DNA of 64,000 nt from CBDFLD01 sp965249005 (GTDB taxonomy: Bacteria > Acidobacteriota > UBA6911): contig CBDFLD010000013.1 in assembly GCA_965249005.1 (NCBI GenBank), positions 124,001-188,000 on the forward strand, in the 5' to 3' direction. A program made the translations under genes and the position numbers. Below the pieces are notes generated by a model. The model was not told where the DNA came from and made no database searches. It saw only the letters and a program-made list of their open reading frames with translations. This document shows positions 1-8,035 of the stretch, one piece after another (the stretch's first letter is position 1; each line of letters opens with the position of its first letter).

Positions 1-408
1 ATGCGAAACATCGTCAATTCAGTCCGAAAGTGCGATCGAGACCAGATCAAGCAGGATGCACGGGCCATCTACCAGGCCGATAGCCGTCGGGATGCACTGA
101 CAGCTTTCAGGAGGCTGAAGCGTTGCTGGCACAAGGATTATCCGAAGATGGTGAATCGATTGGAGAAGGATCTCCCTGAGTTACTGGCCTTTTACAGCTT
201 CCCACGGCCTCTGTGGAAGAAGCTACGAACCACCAACGTCATCGAACGCTGCTTCGTTGAGGTTCGACGGAGAACGCGTCCGATGGTTTGCTTTGTTAAT
301 GTCCAGAGTGTCGACAGAATCATTTACTCGATCTTCCATCGATTCAATCTCGATTGGAAGGAACAACGACCAACTCGTACCCTCGACCTTTTTACACAAG
401 CAGCTTGA
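1..408 (+). CDS. IS256-family transposase, C-terminal part (5' truncated by window edge)
   Basis: The 135 visible residues match the C-terminal third of mutator-type (IS256/MULE) DDE transposases. They include the region with LWKKLRTTNVIER and a following R-R-R-T-R-P stretch, where the catalytic Glu of this family lies (TTNVIE). Full proteins of the family are roughly 400 residues, so the true start lies upstream of base 1 and the ATG at base 1 is probably internal. The frame is intact to its TGA. The rest of the element cannot be judged, so it is unclear whether the copy is active. It is the only mobile-element gene recognised in the window. Confidence 0.9.
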   Translation: MRNIVNSVRKCDRDQIKQDARAIYQADSRRDALTAFRRLKRCWHKDYPKMVNRLEKDLPELLAFYSFPRPLWKKLRTTNVIERCFVEVRRRTRPMVCFVNVQSVDRIIYSIFHRFNLDWKEQRPTRTLDLFTQAA

Positions 409-415
409 CATGACC
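1..415 (+). mobile_element. Right end of an IS256-family insertion sequence
   Basis: The element enters from the left edge. Its probable right terminal repeat lies at 391-415 (tttacacaagcagcttgaca then tgacc), overlapping the last transposase codons. IS256-type ends commonly show a TTTACACA...GACATGACC-like arrangement. The left end is outside the window, so neither the inverted-repeat partner nor a target duplication can be checked. The exact boundary is an inference. Confidence 0.5.
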
Positions 416-970
416 AAAGGTGAATGGTTGATTGACCGCATTTCGTGCGTTTGATAGTGTCTATTCCTATTCCTCACCAGTGAATTGATGCCCTTTGAGG
501 GTCGGGCTGTCGTAGGAGCGCGCGTTCCAGACGACGAGACTCACACAAACTGCTGCCCCGTTTCAGAGGGATCGGAAGGGGGCCGAGGGGGAAGGGTATC
601 TGGCACAACCGGTAACTTTGGAGCTGAACCAAGGTTGAGGATGATAGTACCTCATCTGGCAAGGCAAGGTTCAAAACATAAAAAACGAGGGAATATGGCG
701 ACCATAGGGATGATTCCTTCCCTTTAGAGCCTCCGTTTAGACCCAAGCTGCGGGGGATGCCACCCCTGCAGCTCGGCTAGGGTCCCTTCTCCTAATCAAG
801 AAGATCAGAGGGGTGACCCCCACCACCCAAGGTGGAGGAGCGTCCCTCTTCTCCAACCATCAATCCCTCCTGTGTTGCTCAGAATCGGCACCCTATACGC
901 ACCCAGGACACAAACGCTTCTACGTGACTTTGGCCCACCGTCTGTATTTCACTGGATTATAAGGACTTAG
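416..970. other. Gene-free tract with several short hairpins
   Basis: No convincing coding frame is present on either strand. The open frames here are short and rich in Gly/Arg, without family features. Local structure includes a bulged hairpin at 746-773 (agctgcgggg pairing with cccctgcagct), a small palindrome ggggtgacccc near 811-823, and a ccacc/ggtgg stem just after it. The tract lies between an IS end and a tRNA, a common place for decayed insertions, but no second element was recognised. Confidence 0.5.
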
Positions 971-1045
<75 letters not shown>

Positions 1046-1099
1046 GGCAAACTCATCTTAGTCAATGGGCCGCTTACAAGTCAATAGCAGCCGCGAACG

Positions 1100-2074
1100 C
1101 TAAAATAGCTGGATTTTCCATAGATCGTGAATTTGGATCACGCCGAGAAGCTGGGTTTGCCCGTCTACCACGACCAGGCTGGTTATCTTCAATCGTTCCA
1201 TCTTCGCAAGCGCTGTAGCCGCCAGCTCTTCCGGAGCTATGGTCTTCGGCTCCCGATTCATGCAATCCAATGCTGCTTGGCGCAGGGGCTCGTTGGAGTC
1301 CTGCAATAGTCGCCTGAGATCGCCATCGGTGATGACTCCGACTAGGCCTCCATTCGAAGACGCCACGGTTGTCATCCCGAGGCCGCAGCGTGACATCTCC
1401 GACACGACATCCTTCATCGCGGCTTCCGGTGCCACTCTTGGAACAGCATCACCACGGTGCATCAGGCTATCCACGCGCAACAATTTCTTGCCGAGCGTTC
1501 CGGCAGGATGCACCGAAGCAAAATCGGACGCCTGGAAACTGTTTCGCTGCATCAGGACCATTGCCAGTGCATCTCCCAACGCAAGCGCGGCCGTCGTGCT
1601 CGTGGTGGGGGCAAGCCCCAATGGACAGGCTTCCTCATCGACACTGACGTCCAGAGCAACATCGGCATGTTTGGCCAGCGTCGAGTCGGCATGGCCGACA
1701 AGAGCAACCAGTGGCAGTTGAAGTCTCTTGAGGACACTCAAGATGCGAAGAATCTCCGGGGTCTCCCCACTCTTCGAAAGCGCCAGTACGACGTCTTGCG
1801 CAGCAAGCAAGCCAAGATCGCCGTGCGCAGCTTCAGCTGCGTGCAGAAATACGGAGGGAGATCCGGTGCTGCTGAAGGTGGCCGCAATCTTGTTGCAAAT
1901 GATCCCCGATTTTCCCATTCCGACCACAGCAATCTTGCCCTTGCAGTTACCCAAGATGTCGACAGCCTCCAGGAACCGACTGTCCAGGCGTGGAGCTAAC
2001 GCCCTAATAGCCGTTGCCTCAGCTTCAAGAACGCGGATGGCAACATCCTTGAGGCTGCGAGGTTTTGCCTTCAA
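1100..2074 (-). CDS. kdsD: D-arabinose 5-phosphate isomerase (KdsD/KpsF family)
   Basis: The 324-residue protein has an N-terminal sugar isomerase (SIS) domain followed by two CBS domains, the normal layout and length for KdsD. SIS signatures are GMGKSG at about residues 52-57, HAAEAAHGD at about 78-86 and SKSGET at about 100-105. The CBS pair fills roughly residues 200-324. The enzyme converts ribulose 5-phosphate to arabinose 5-phosphate, the first committed step towards Kdo, in the cytoplasm. The start codon overlaps the kdsA stop by 4 bases (ATGA), so translation is coupled. It is the last gene of the kamA-kds operon. Confidence 0.95.
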   Translation of the reverse strand: MKAKPRSLKDVAIRVLEAEATAIRALAPRLDSRFLEAVDILGNCKGKIAVVGMGKSGIICNKIAATFSSTGSPSVFLHAAEAAHGDLGLLAAQDVVLALSKSGETPEILRILSVLKRLQLPLVALVGHADSTLAKHADVALDVSVDEEACPLGLAPTTSTTAALALGDALAMVLMQRNSFQASDFASVHPAGTLGKKLLRVDSLMHRGDAVPRVAPEAAMKDVVSEMSRCGLGMTTVASSNGGLVGVITDGDLRRLLQDSNEPLRQAALDCMNREPKTIAPEELAATALAKMERLKITSLVVVDGQTQLLGVIQIHDLWKIQLF

Positions 2075-2916
2075 TGCTCACCTCTCGAGGACGAATGTAT
2101 TCGGACCAGCTCTTCCACCAGTGACGGAAACAGTTTCAAGTCGAGCGCGTTCGGCCCGTCCGAAAGGGCGGACTCGGGATCCTCATGTACTTCAAAGAAG
2201 AATCCATCCACCCCGATGGCAGCGGCGGCCCGGGCAAGGTCGGGGATGTAATGGGCTTCCCCGCCCGAACGGTCCCCCTTTCCTCCCGGAACCTGCACGC
2301 TATGGGTAACATCGAATACGACTGGCTGCCCAAGAGACCTCAGGACAACAAAGGAGCGAAAATCTACGACCAGATTGTTGTATCCGAAGGATGTGCCTCG
2401 CTCGGTAACCATGACGTTGGAATTGCCCGTTCCCAGTGCTTTGTGCACAACGTTCTTCATGTCGTGAGGGGACAGAAACTGGCCCTTTTTTAGGTTCACA
2501 GCACGGCCGCTTTCTGCCGCAGCAGTGATTAGATCCGTCTGACGACTGAGAAAAGCGGGGATTTGCAGTATATCGAGAGCTTCAGCCGCAGGACCTACCT
2601 GCCAGGTCTCATGGATGTCACTGAGAACCGGTAGCCTCGTCGTTTCTCGGACGCGGGAAAGTATTTGCAGTCCTTCCTCCATCCCGGGGCCACGATAGCT
2701 ACCCGAGGAAGATCGATTCGCTTTGTCGTAGGACGCCTTGAAAACAAGAGTCACTTGAAGGCGGTCCGCAATCGCCGCTAGTTTTTCTGCCAAGGCGAGG
2801 CAGTGGCGTTCGCTTTCGATGACGCAGGGTCCGGCAATGAAGAAGGGTCGCTCCCGATCACCTCCCAACTCTTTGCCGCCAACCCGAATTTTTGCAGATG
2901 ACATGAACTTGATCAC
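2071..2916 (-). CDS. kdsA: 3-deoxy-8-phosphooctulonate synthase (Kdo-8-P synthase)
   Basis: This 281-residue DAHP/Kdo8P-synthase-type TIM barrel condenses arabinose 5-phosphate with phosphoenolpyruvate. Family signatures are FFIAGPCVIES near the N-terminus, KASYDKANRSS and GPGMEEGL in the first third, VLSDIH in the middle and FDVTHSVQ(V)PGG further on. It lies between pyrG (15-base gap) and kdsD (4-base overlap). The frame opens with GTG at 2916; an in-frame ATG at 2904 is an equally good start, because neither has a clear ribosome binding site. Metal dependence cannot be assigned with certainty from reading alone. Confidence 0.95.
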   Translation of the reverse strand: MIKFMSSAKIRVGGKELGGDRERPFFIAGPCVIESERHCLALAEKLAAIADRLQVTLVFKASYDKANRSSSGSYRGPGMEEGLQILSRVRETTRLPVLSDIHETWQVGPAAEALDILQIPAFLSRQTDLITAAAESGRAVNLKKGQFLSPHDMKNVVHKALGTGNSNVMVTERGTSFGYNNLVVDFRSFVVLRSLGQPVVFDVTHSVQVPGGKGDRSGGEAHYIPDLARAAAAIGVDGFFFEVHEDPESALSDGPNALDLKLFPSLVEELVRIHSSSRGEH

Positions 2917-2931
2917 AACCCCACAGATTGA

Positions 2932-4572
2932 TCAATCCGGGATCGTGCTCTGCTCAACCGCTACCGACGAAGCGGCCGCACGCGCATGCTGATGATCCAA
3001 AGAGGCCCGTATGAAGCTGGCAAAGAGCGGATGGGGCTGGAGGGGTTTCGATTTGAATTCCGGGTGGAACTGACATCCGAGAAACCACGGATGATTGGGC
3101 AACTCCATGATTTCAACAAAGTTTCCATCCGGCGAGTTCCCGCTAAAAAGCATTCCATAACTTGCCAGAATCTCTTCGTATTCACGATTGAACTCATAAC
3201 GATGACGATGCCGTTCAGCGATCTGATTGGTCTGGTAGATTCTGTGTGCGAGCGAATCCGGTTCCAGCACACACTGAAAAGCACCGAGCCGCATGTTACC
3301 GCCCATGATATCGGACCCAAGCAGCTCTCGCAGCATGTAGAAAACCCTGTGTGGGGCCGAACTGTCGAATTCCGAGCTGTCTGCTTCCAGATCGCATACC
3401 TTCCGCGCGAATTCGATCACCGCGCACTCCATCCCGAGGCAGATCCCAAAGTACGGGACCTTGCGTGTGCGAGCGTAGGTCGCAGCTCGAATCATGCCGC
3501 TAATTCCCCGCTTTCCAAACCCCCCAGGAACCAGCAGCCCGTCGTATTTCGAAAGTTGCTCCTCGATCGTTTCGTCGAGCAAGCCTTCCGACTCTATCCA
3601 CTTTATCTCTACCGCAACTTGATTGGCCAACCCCCCATGGAAGAGCGCCTCGTTGAGGCTCTTATAAGAATCTTCGAACTCCACATACTTGCCCACAATT
3701 CCTATTTTCACGGTGCTGATGGGGTTTTTCGCGACATCGAGAAGATTGATCCAAGAACTCAAATCGGGCTCTGACTCGCCTAGCTTCAAGTGTTCGACAA
3801 TGGCATCGTCGAGACCCTCACTGTGGAGCACAACCGGTACTTCGTAGATGTTGTCGACATCCAGAGCCGTAATCACGTTCTTCTCGGAAACATTACAAAA
3901 GAGAGAGATCTTGCTCTTGATTTCGCGGCCGAGCAGGCGGTCCGTCCGGCATAGGAGAATGTCCGGCTGAATTCCGATTTCGCGCAACTCCTTGACGCTA
4001 TGTTGTGTGGGTTTTGTCTTGAGCTCGTTTGAGGCTTTAATGAAGGGAACCAGGGTGAGGTGAAGAAAGATGGTATTATCATACCCAACTTCGTTGCGCA
4101 TCTGTCGGATAGATTCTAGAAAAGGAAGGCCTTCAATATCCCCTACGGTACCGCCAACCTCCACGATGGCGACGTCGACATCCTCGCCAACGCGTCGGAT
4201 TGCGTTTTTGATCTCATTGGTAATATGAGGGATGACCTGTACCGTTTTCCCGAGGTATTCGCCCTGCCGCTCCTTCTCGATAACAGTTTGGTAGATTCTC
4301 CCCGTGGTAGAGTTGTTGTCTCGGGTTAGACGAGCATTCGTGAAGCGCTCGTAATGGCCCAGATCGAGATCCGTTTCTGCGCCGTCATCGGTTACGAAGA
4401 CTTCTCCGTGCTGAAAAGGGCTCATCGTTCCAGGGTCGACGTTGATGTAGGGATCTAGTTTCAGAAAACTAATCTTGAGCCCACGAGCCTCGAGCAGGCT
4501 CCCGATGGAAGCGCTTGCCAGACCCTTGCCGAGAGAAGAAACCACTCCCCCTGTGACGAAAATAAATTTCAT
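2932..4572 (-). CDS. pyrG: CTP synthase
   Basis: At 546 residues this is the normal PyrG length. The N-terminal ATP-dependent amidoligase domain opens with KFIFVTGGVVSSLGKG. The C-terminal class I glutamine amidotransferase domain has the nucleophile motif GICLGMECAVIE and the late His/Glu motif HPEF. It aminates UTP to CTP using glutamine. Placement between kdsB and kdsA fits the need for CTP in CMP-Kdo formation. The start overlaps the kdsB stop by 4 bases (ATGA). Confidence 0.98.
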   Translation of the reverse strand: MKFIFVTGGVVSSLGKGLASASIGSLLEARGLKISFLKLDPYINVDPGTMSPFQHGEVFVTDDGAETDLDLGHYERFTNARLTRDNNSTTGRIYQTVIEKERQGEYLGKTVQVIPHITNEIKNAIRRVGEDVDVAIVEVGGTVGDIEGLPFLESIRQMRNEVGYDNTIFLHLTLVPFIKASNELKTKPTQHSVKELREIGIQPDILLCRTDRLLGREIKSKISLFCNVSEKNVITALDVDNIYEVPVVLHSEGLDDAIVEHLKLGESEPDLSSWINLLDVAKNPISTVKIGIVGKYVEFEDSYKSLNEALFHGGLANQVAVEIKWIESEGLLDETIEEQLSKYDGLLVPGGFGKRGISGMIRAATYARTRKVPYFGICLGMECAVIEFARKVCDLEADSSEFDSSAPHRVFYMLRELLGSDIMGGNMRLGAFQCVLEPDSLAHRIYQTNQIAERHRHRYEFNREYEEILASYGMLFSGNSPDGNFVEIMELPNHPWFLGCQFHPEFKSKPLQPHPLFASFIRASLDHQHARAAASSVAVEQSTIPD

Positions 4573-5390
4573 GCGCGGTCTCCATATTTAGGTGCTGTCT
4601 CTGTTTCTCTCTTGTCCGACACTTCCGGCTCTACCCGCGGCCCTGACTTGTCCAGTAAAGTTTCGACCATCTGCACATCCTCTTCGGTATCCACCCCGAC
4701 GGAATCCTCCCCTGCATCGACGAGAAAAACTGGATATCCGTTCTCCAGAACCCGCCACTGCTCCAGGGAATCCGAAATCTCGGAAGCTGTCGCTGGCATC
4801 TTAACAAACTTGCGCAGGAACTCGCGCCGAAATAAGTAGATTCCGATATGTTTGCGTGCAACCCCCGGTTCGGGCACCGTATTGGCTCGAGACTGCCAGG
4901 CCTCGGCATCAGCCCCCGCCGGTCTTCGAAAAAACCGTTCGGCTCTGCCTCGAGACCCTACAACCTTGACGACGTTCGGATTCCAAAACTCATGATCCGA
5001 ACTCAGGGGCGCGGCGGCGGTGACCACGGTCAGTTCCGGTTGCTTTCGGCCACACTCTACAAGTTGGGCGACGGTGGCAAGGGGAAGTAGTGGCTCGTCT
5101 CCTTGCAGATTCAAGACTAACTCTTCGGAGAGCTTTGCCGCTACCTCGGCCACGCGATCCGATCCGCTCCGATGGCCTCGGGAGGTCAACCAGGCCTCCC
5201 CGCCATGCGCGCGGACAACGCGTAGGATCTCGTCGTCCTCGGTGGCAACGATGATGCGGTCAACTTGAGGAAAAGATCTCGCCCGATCCAAGACCCGAAT
5301 AATGAGAGGCACTCCAGCGATCAAGCGTAGCGGCTTGCCTGGTAGACGCGTCGACGCCATCCGGGCCGGGATTACAGCGGCAACTTTCAT
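4569..5390 (-). CDS. kdsB: 3-deoxy-manno-octulosonate cytidylyltransferase (CMP-Kdo synthetase)
   Basis: This GT-A-like nucleotidyltransferase opens with VIPARMASTRLPGKPL, the KdsB nucleotide-binding signature. VNLQGDEPL follows near residue 95 (here read LNLQGDEPL), and HIGIYLFRREFL lies in the middle. It activates Kdo with CTP for WaaA. At 273 residues it is somewhat longer than most KdsB proteins because of a charged tail after residue 250 (EPEVSDKRETE...), which looks unstructured. It begins 12 bases after the kamA stop, so the Kdo genes appear joined to the kamA cassette. Confidence 0.96.
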   Translation of the reverse strand: MKVAAVIPARMASTRLPGKPLRLIAGVPLIIRVLDRARSFPQVDRIIVATEDDEILRVVRAHGGEAWLTSRGHRSGSDRVAEVAAKLSEELVLNLQGDEPLLPLATVAQLVECGRKQPELTVVTAAAPLSSDHEFWNPNVVKVVGSRGRAERFFRRPAGADAEAWQSRANTVPEPGVARKHIGIYLFRREFLRKFVKMPATASEISDSLEQWRVLENGYPVFLVDAGEDSVGVDTEEDVQMVETLLDKSGPRVEPEVSDKRETETAPKYGDRA

Positions 5391-5402
5391 CCACCCTCAA
5401 AA

Positions 5403-6488
5403 CTAAAAATTGATGAGCTCGATCTCCCTCTTATCGGTGACATACTTCTCATCGACTTGTGGATAACGGTATTCTTGGCCCTCGAAGTTTCTCAGGACCA
5501 CTTCCTTGCTATTCATCTCCTGCACGTACTCAGGCATCAGCGGGATCTTTCCTCCGCCGCCCGGCGCGTCAATAACGAACTGTGGCACTGCAAATCCCGT
5601 GGTATGCCCTCTCAGGGCTTCGATCACTCTCAAGCCCATTTCAACCCGGGTCCGGAAGTGCTTCGTGCCCCGAGTCAAGTCCGCCTGATAAAGGTAATAG
5701 GGCCGCACGCGGATCAGCAACAGCTTGTGCATTAGCTCTTTCATGATCTCGGGGTCGTCGTTTATGCCTTTCATCAGCACCGTCTGGCACCCCACCGGGA
5801 TACCCGCGTCGGCCAAACGTTCGCACGCCTTTGTCGCCTCGGCGGTTACTTCTCTCGGATGATTGAAGTGTGTGTTCACATAGACGGGGTGATACTTCTT
5901 CAACATGTCACAGAGGTTCTCTGTGATGCGGCTCGGGAGCACGCAAGGAAACTTGGTGCCGATTCGTATGACCTCCACATGAGGAATTGCCCGAAGGTTA
6001 GAGACGATGTATTCCAGCTTCTTGTCACTCACCATCAAAGGGTCACCGCCGGAAAGGAGAACATCACGAATCTCATCATGCTTCCGAATGTAATCCAACC
6101 CCATCTCGATCGTAACCTGGGTGATGTCACTGGCCCGACCCACCATTCGCTTTCGCGTACAAAACCGGCAATACATGGGACAGCGATCGGTAATCAAGAA
6201 CAGAACCCGGTCAGGGTACCGATGCGTCAGTCGAGGAACCGGGCTGTCCTCGTCTTCGTTCAATGGATCTTCTGGGGAATCGAGGTCCTGCAGTTCTTCA
6301 ATCGACGGGACGGCTTGTTGCCAAACCGGATCACCCTCTTCTTTGATCAGGTTGTAATAGTACTGTGGAATCCTCATGGGGTACGTCTCGCGTACCTTGT
6401 TGATGCCCGATACGTCCACATCGTATTCCTCTGCGAGGGTCTCGCCTTTGGTAACGCTGTTGCGAAGATCAAGCATCCACTGTTCCAT
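5403..6488 (-). CDS. kamA: KamA-family radical SAM aminomutase, probable lysine 2,3-aminomutase
   Basis: This 361-residue radical SAM/PLP enzyme has the cluster motif CPMYCRFC (Cys103, 107, 110) and a SAM-contact stretch LLSGGDPL near residues 144-151. The PLP-lysine motif DAPGGGGK ends at Lys314. In clostridial lysine 2,3-aminomutase, two aspartates that bind the lysine epsilon-amino group lie in QCDLS...HFR and directly before APGGGGK. Both are present here (Asp270 in QADLTRGTKHFR and Asp307), which favours lysine over glutamate as substrate. It is shorter than the roughly 416-residue clostridial enzyme. The start is supported by TAGGAG seven bases upstream. It lies 10 bases after the GNAT gene and 12 before kdsB. 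The physiological product is inferred, not shown. Confidence 0.88.
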   Translation of the reverse strand: MEQWMLDLRNSVTKGETLAEEYDVDVSGINKVRETYPMRIPQYYYNLIKEEGDPVWQQAVPSIEELQDLDSPEDPLNEDEDSPVPRLTHRYPDRVLFLITDRCPMYCRFCTRKRMVGRASDITQVTIEMGLDYIRKHDEIRDVLLSGGDPLMVSDKKLEYIVSNLRAIPHVEVIRIGTKFPCVLPSRITENLCDMLKKYHPVYVNTHFNHPREVTAEATKACERLADAGIPVGCQTVLMKGINDDPEIMKELMHKLLLIRVRPYYLYQADLTRGTKHFRTRVEMGLRVIEALRGHTTGFAVPQFVIDAPGGGGKIPLMPEYVQEMNSKEVVLRNFEGQEYRYPQVDEKYVTDKREIELINF

Positions 6489-6498
6489 GGCAACGCTC

Positions 6499-7002
6499 CT
6501 AACCGGGAAACCTCTTCGTCAGGATAAGCTTGTCGTCCCCGACATCATAGAAATCCCGAATGATAGACGTTTGTTGATACCCGAGTTTCCTGTAAAACTC
6601 CGTAGTGGCGTGGTAGGAATCCTTCGAGGCCGTTTCCACCACCAACAGCCTTCCACGCTCAGCCTGTACCTTACCTTCCACATACGCCATCAACGCCTGA
6701 CCCAGCCCGCGTTGTTGCGCATTCGGATGCGTGGCGATCCAATAAAGATCGAAGGTTCCGCGCGTCAGTGGGGTCGGGCCCCAGCAAGCATAGGCCTGTA
6801 TCATCTCCCCATCGGCGGCGGCGCCGACCAGCCGATAATCGTCCTGCTCTTCATCTTCTAAATATATGTCCACAAGCTCGAGCGCGCAGTTGATCTCATC
6901 CCCGGTAAAGTTACCTACTTCCCGAACGATCTCCACCACGAGCTCCCGATCAGAGGCATTCAATGCCCGGACGGTGATCGAATCCGTACGCGGGTCAGGC
7001 AT
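6499..7002 (-). CDS. GNAT-family N-acetyltransferase of the kamA cassette
   Basis: The 167-residue protein is a single GNAT fold. The acetyl-CoA pyrophosphate loop is seen as QQRGLGQAL after the beta-strand LYWIATHP, with a late FYRKLGYQ motif typical of the last helix/strand. I chose the ATG at 7002, which overlaps the ligase stop at 6995 by 8 bases. A longer frame would begin at 7050 but would run deep into the ligase gene. The neighbouring aminomutase suggests an amino-acid or beta-amino-acid acceptor, as AblB acetylates beta-lysine in archaea and bacilli. It is shorter than AblB and not clearly the same subfamily. Confidence 0.8.
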   Translation of the reverse strand: MPDPRTDSITVRALNASDRELVVEIVREVGNFTGDEINCALELVDIYLEDEEQDDYRLVGAAADGEMIQAYACWGPTPLTRGTFDLYWIATHPNAQQRGLGQALMAYVEGKVQAERGRLLVVETASKDSYHATTEFYRKLGYQQTSIIRDFYDVGDDKLILTKRFPG

Positions 7003-8035
7003 ATACGGCAGGCTCGACACTGGTGCTTCTCTCCATCGCCAGTTGTGCAATTCTGTGGATCACATCCGTGTACGTGTAACCGGCATGCCCCGCCGCCCGT
7101 GCAAATCCTGCCCCCGGGGAGATGTCCGGGTTCGGATTCACCTCGAGCACGTGTGGATTTCCTTCCGCATCGGTGCGGATATCGACTCTGGCGTAGTCTC
7201 GACAGCCTATGCATCGGTAGCTTTGCAGAGATGTGCTCCGAATCGCCTCCGCCAGCTGCCTTGAAACAACCGCCGGGCAAACCGGTGTCGTGCCTCGATA
7301 CATCGGACTGTCCTCGTCCCACTTTCCCCTATAACTCACGATCCTGGGTTCGCTCGCGGGCATTTCTCCAAAATCAATCTCTGAAATCGCCAAAACACGA
7401 GGAGGATCATTGCCGAGAATCGACACATTGAATTCTCTACCGTCAAGGTACTCTTCGATCAGCGCCGGCTGATCGTATACCTCATGAACATATTCCACTT
7501 GTTCTCTCAACCTCGAGACGCTGCGGCATACCGATGTGCTATGAATTCCCAAGCTCCCATCTTCGTGCACGGGCTTGACCAACACTGGGAACGGAACAGC
7601 CCTTTTCTGAATTTTTTCGCCAGGCGCACAAAGAAACCCCTTCGGAGTCGGAATACCAGCAGCCCGCAGCAGGTTCTTGACGCAAAACTTGTTCAGTGCC
7701 GTTCCCAGAGCCCACGGAGGCGAGCCCGTATAAGGAATGCCCATGAGCTCAAAGAGCCCAGCCATGTACATTTCCATATCAGAACGACATTCGAGCTCTT
7801 CGCAAAGGTTGAAGACGAACTTCGGAGTGACTTCTGCCAGTCGTTTGACGACGCTCGGCGAGAACCGCTCCAGCGATAGCACCATGGGGTGGAACCCGGA
7901 CGCCCGGAGGCTCTCCGTGACGGCGTCCACTTCAACACGGGCCAACGTCGCGGGAAACAGCTCTTCGCGCACCTCTTCGTCCCCCTCCACAGTGCTTGTC
8001 GCGTTGTACAACACAACGCAGTCGTGTCTTCCCAT
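6995..8035 (-). CDS. ATP-grasp ligase, D-Ala-D-Ala ligase-like (second of tandem pair)
   Basis: This 346-residue ATP-grasp protein resembles Ddl in layout. Residues 1-120 form the N-terminal domain with KFVFNLCEE, followed by a lid/ATP region with PFPVLVKPVHEDGSLGI. The C-terminal metal and phosphate motifs are DYARVDIR and VLEVNPNPD. True Ddl enzymes share the EVN(T/P)xPG region but differ in the N-terminal substrate loop. Pairing with a second ligase, a GNAT and an aminomutase argues against a peptidoglycan role. It starts in a TAATG overlap with the upstream ligase. The likely reaction is ATP-dependent amide formation with an amino-acid acceptor; substrates are unknown. Confidence 0.8.
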   Translation of the reverse strand: MGRHDCVVLYNATSTVEGDEEVREELFPATLARVEVDAVTESLRASGFHPMVLSLERFSPSVVKRLAEVTPKFVFNLCEELECRSDMEMYMAGLFELMGIPYTGSPPWALGTALNKFCVKNLLRAAGIPTPKGFLCAPGEKIQKRAVPFPVLVKPVHEDGSLGIHSTSVCRSVSRLREQVEYVHEVYDQPALIEEYLDGREFNVSILGNDPPRVLAISEIDFGEMPASEPRIVSYRGKWDEDSPMYRGTTPVCPAVVSRQLAEAIRSTSLQSYRCIGCRDYARVDIRTDAEGNPHVLEVNPNPDISPGAGFARAAGHAGYTYTDVIHRIAQLAMERSTSVEPAVYA

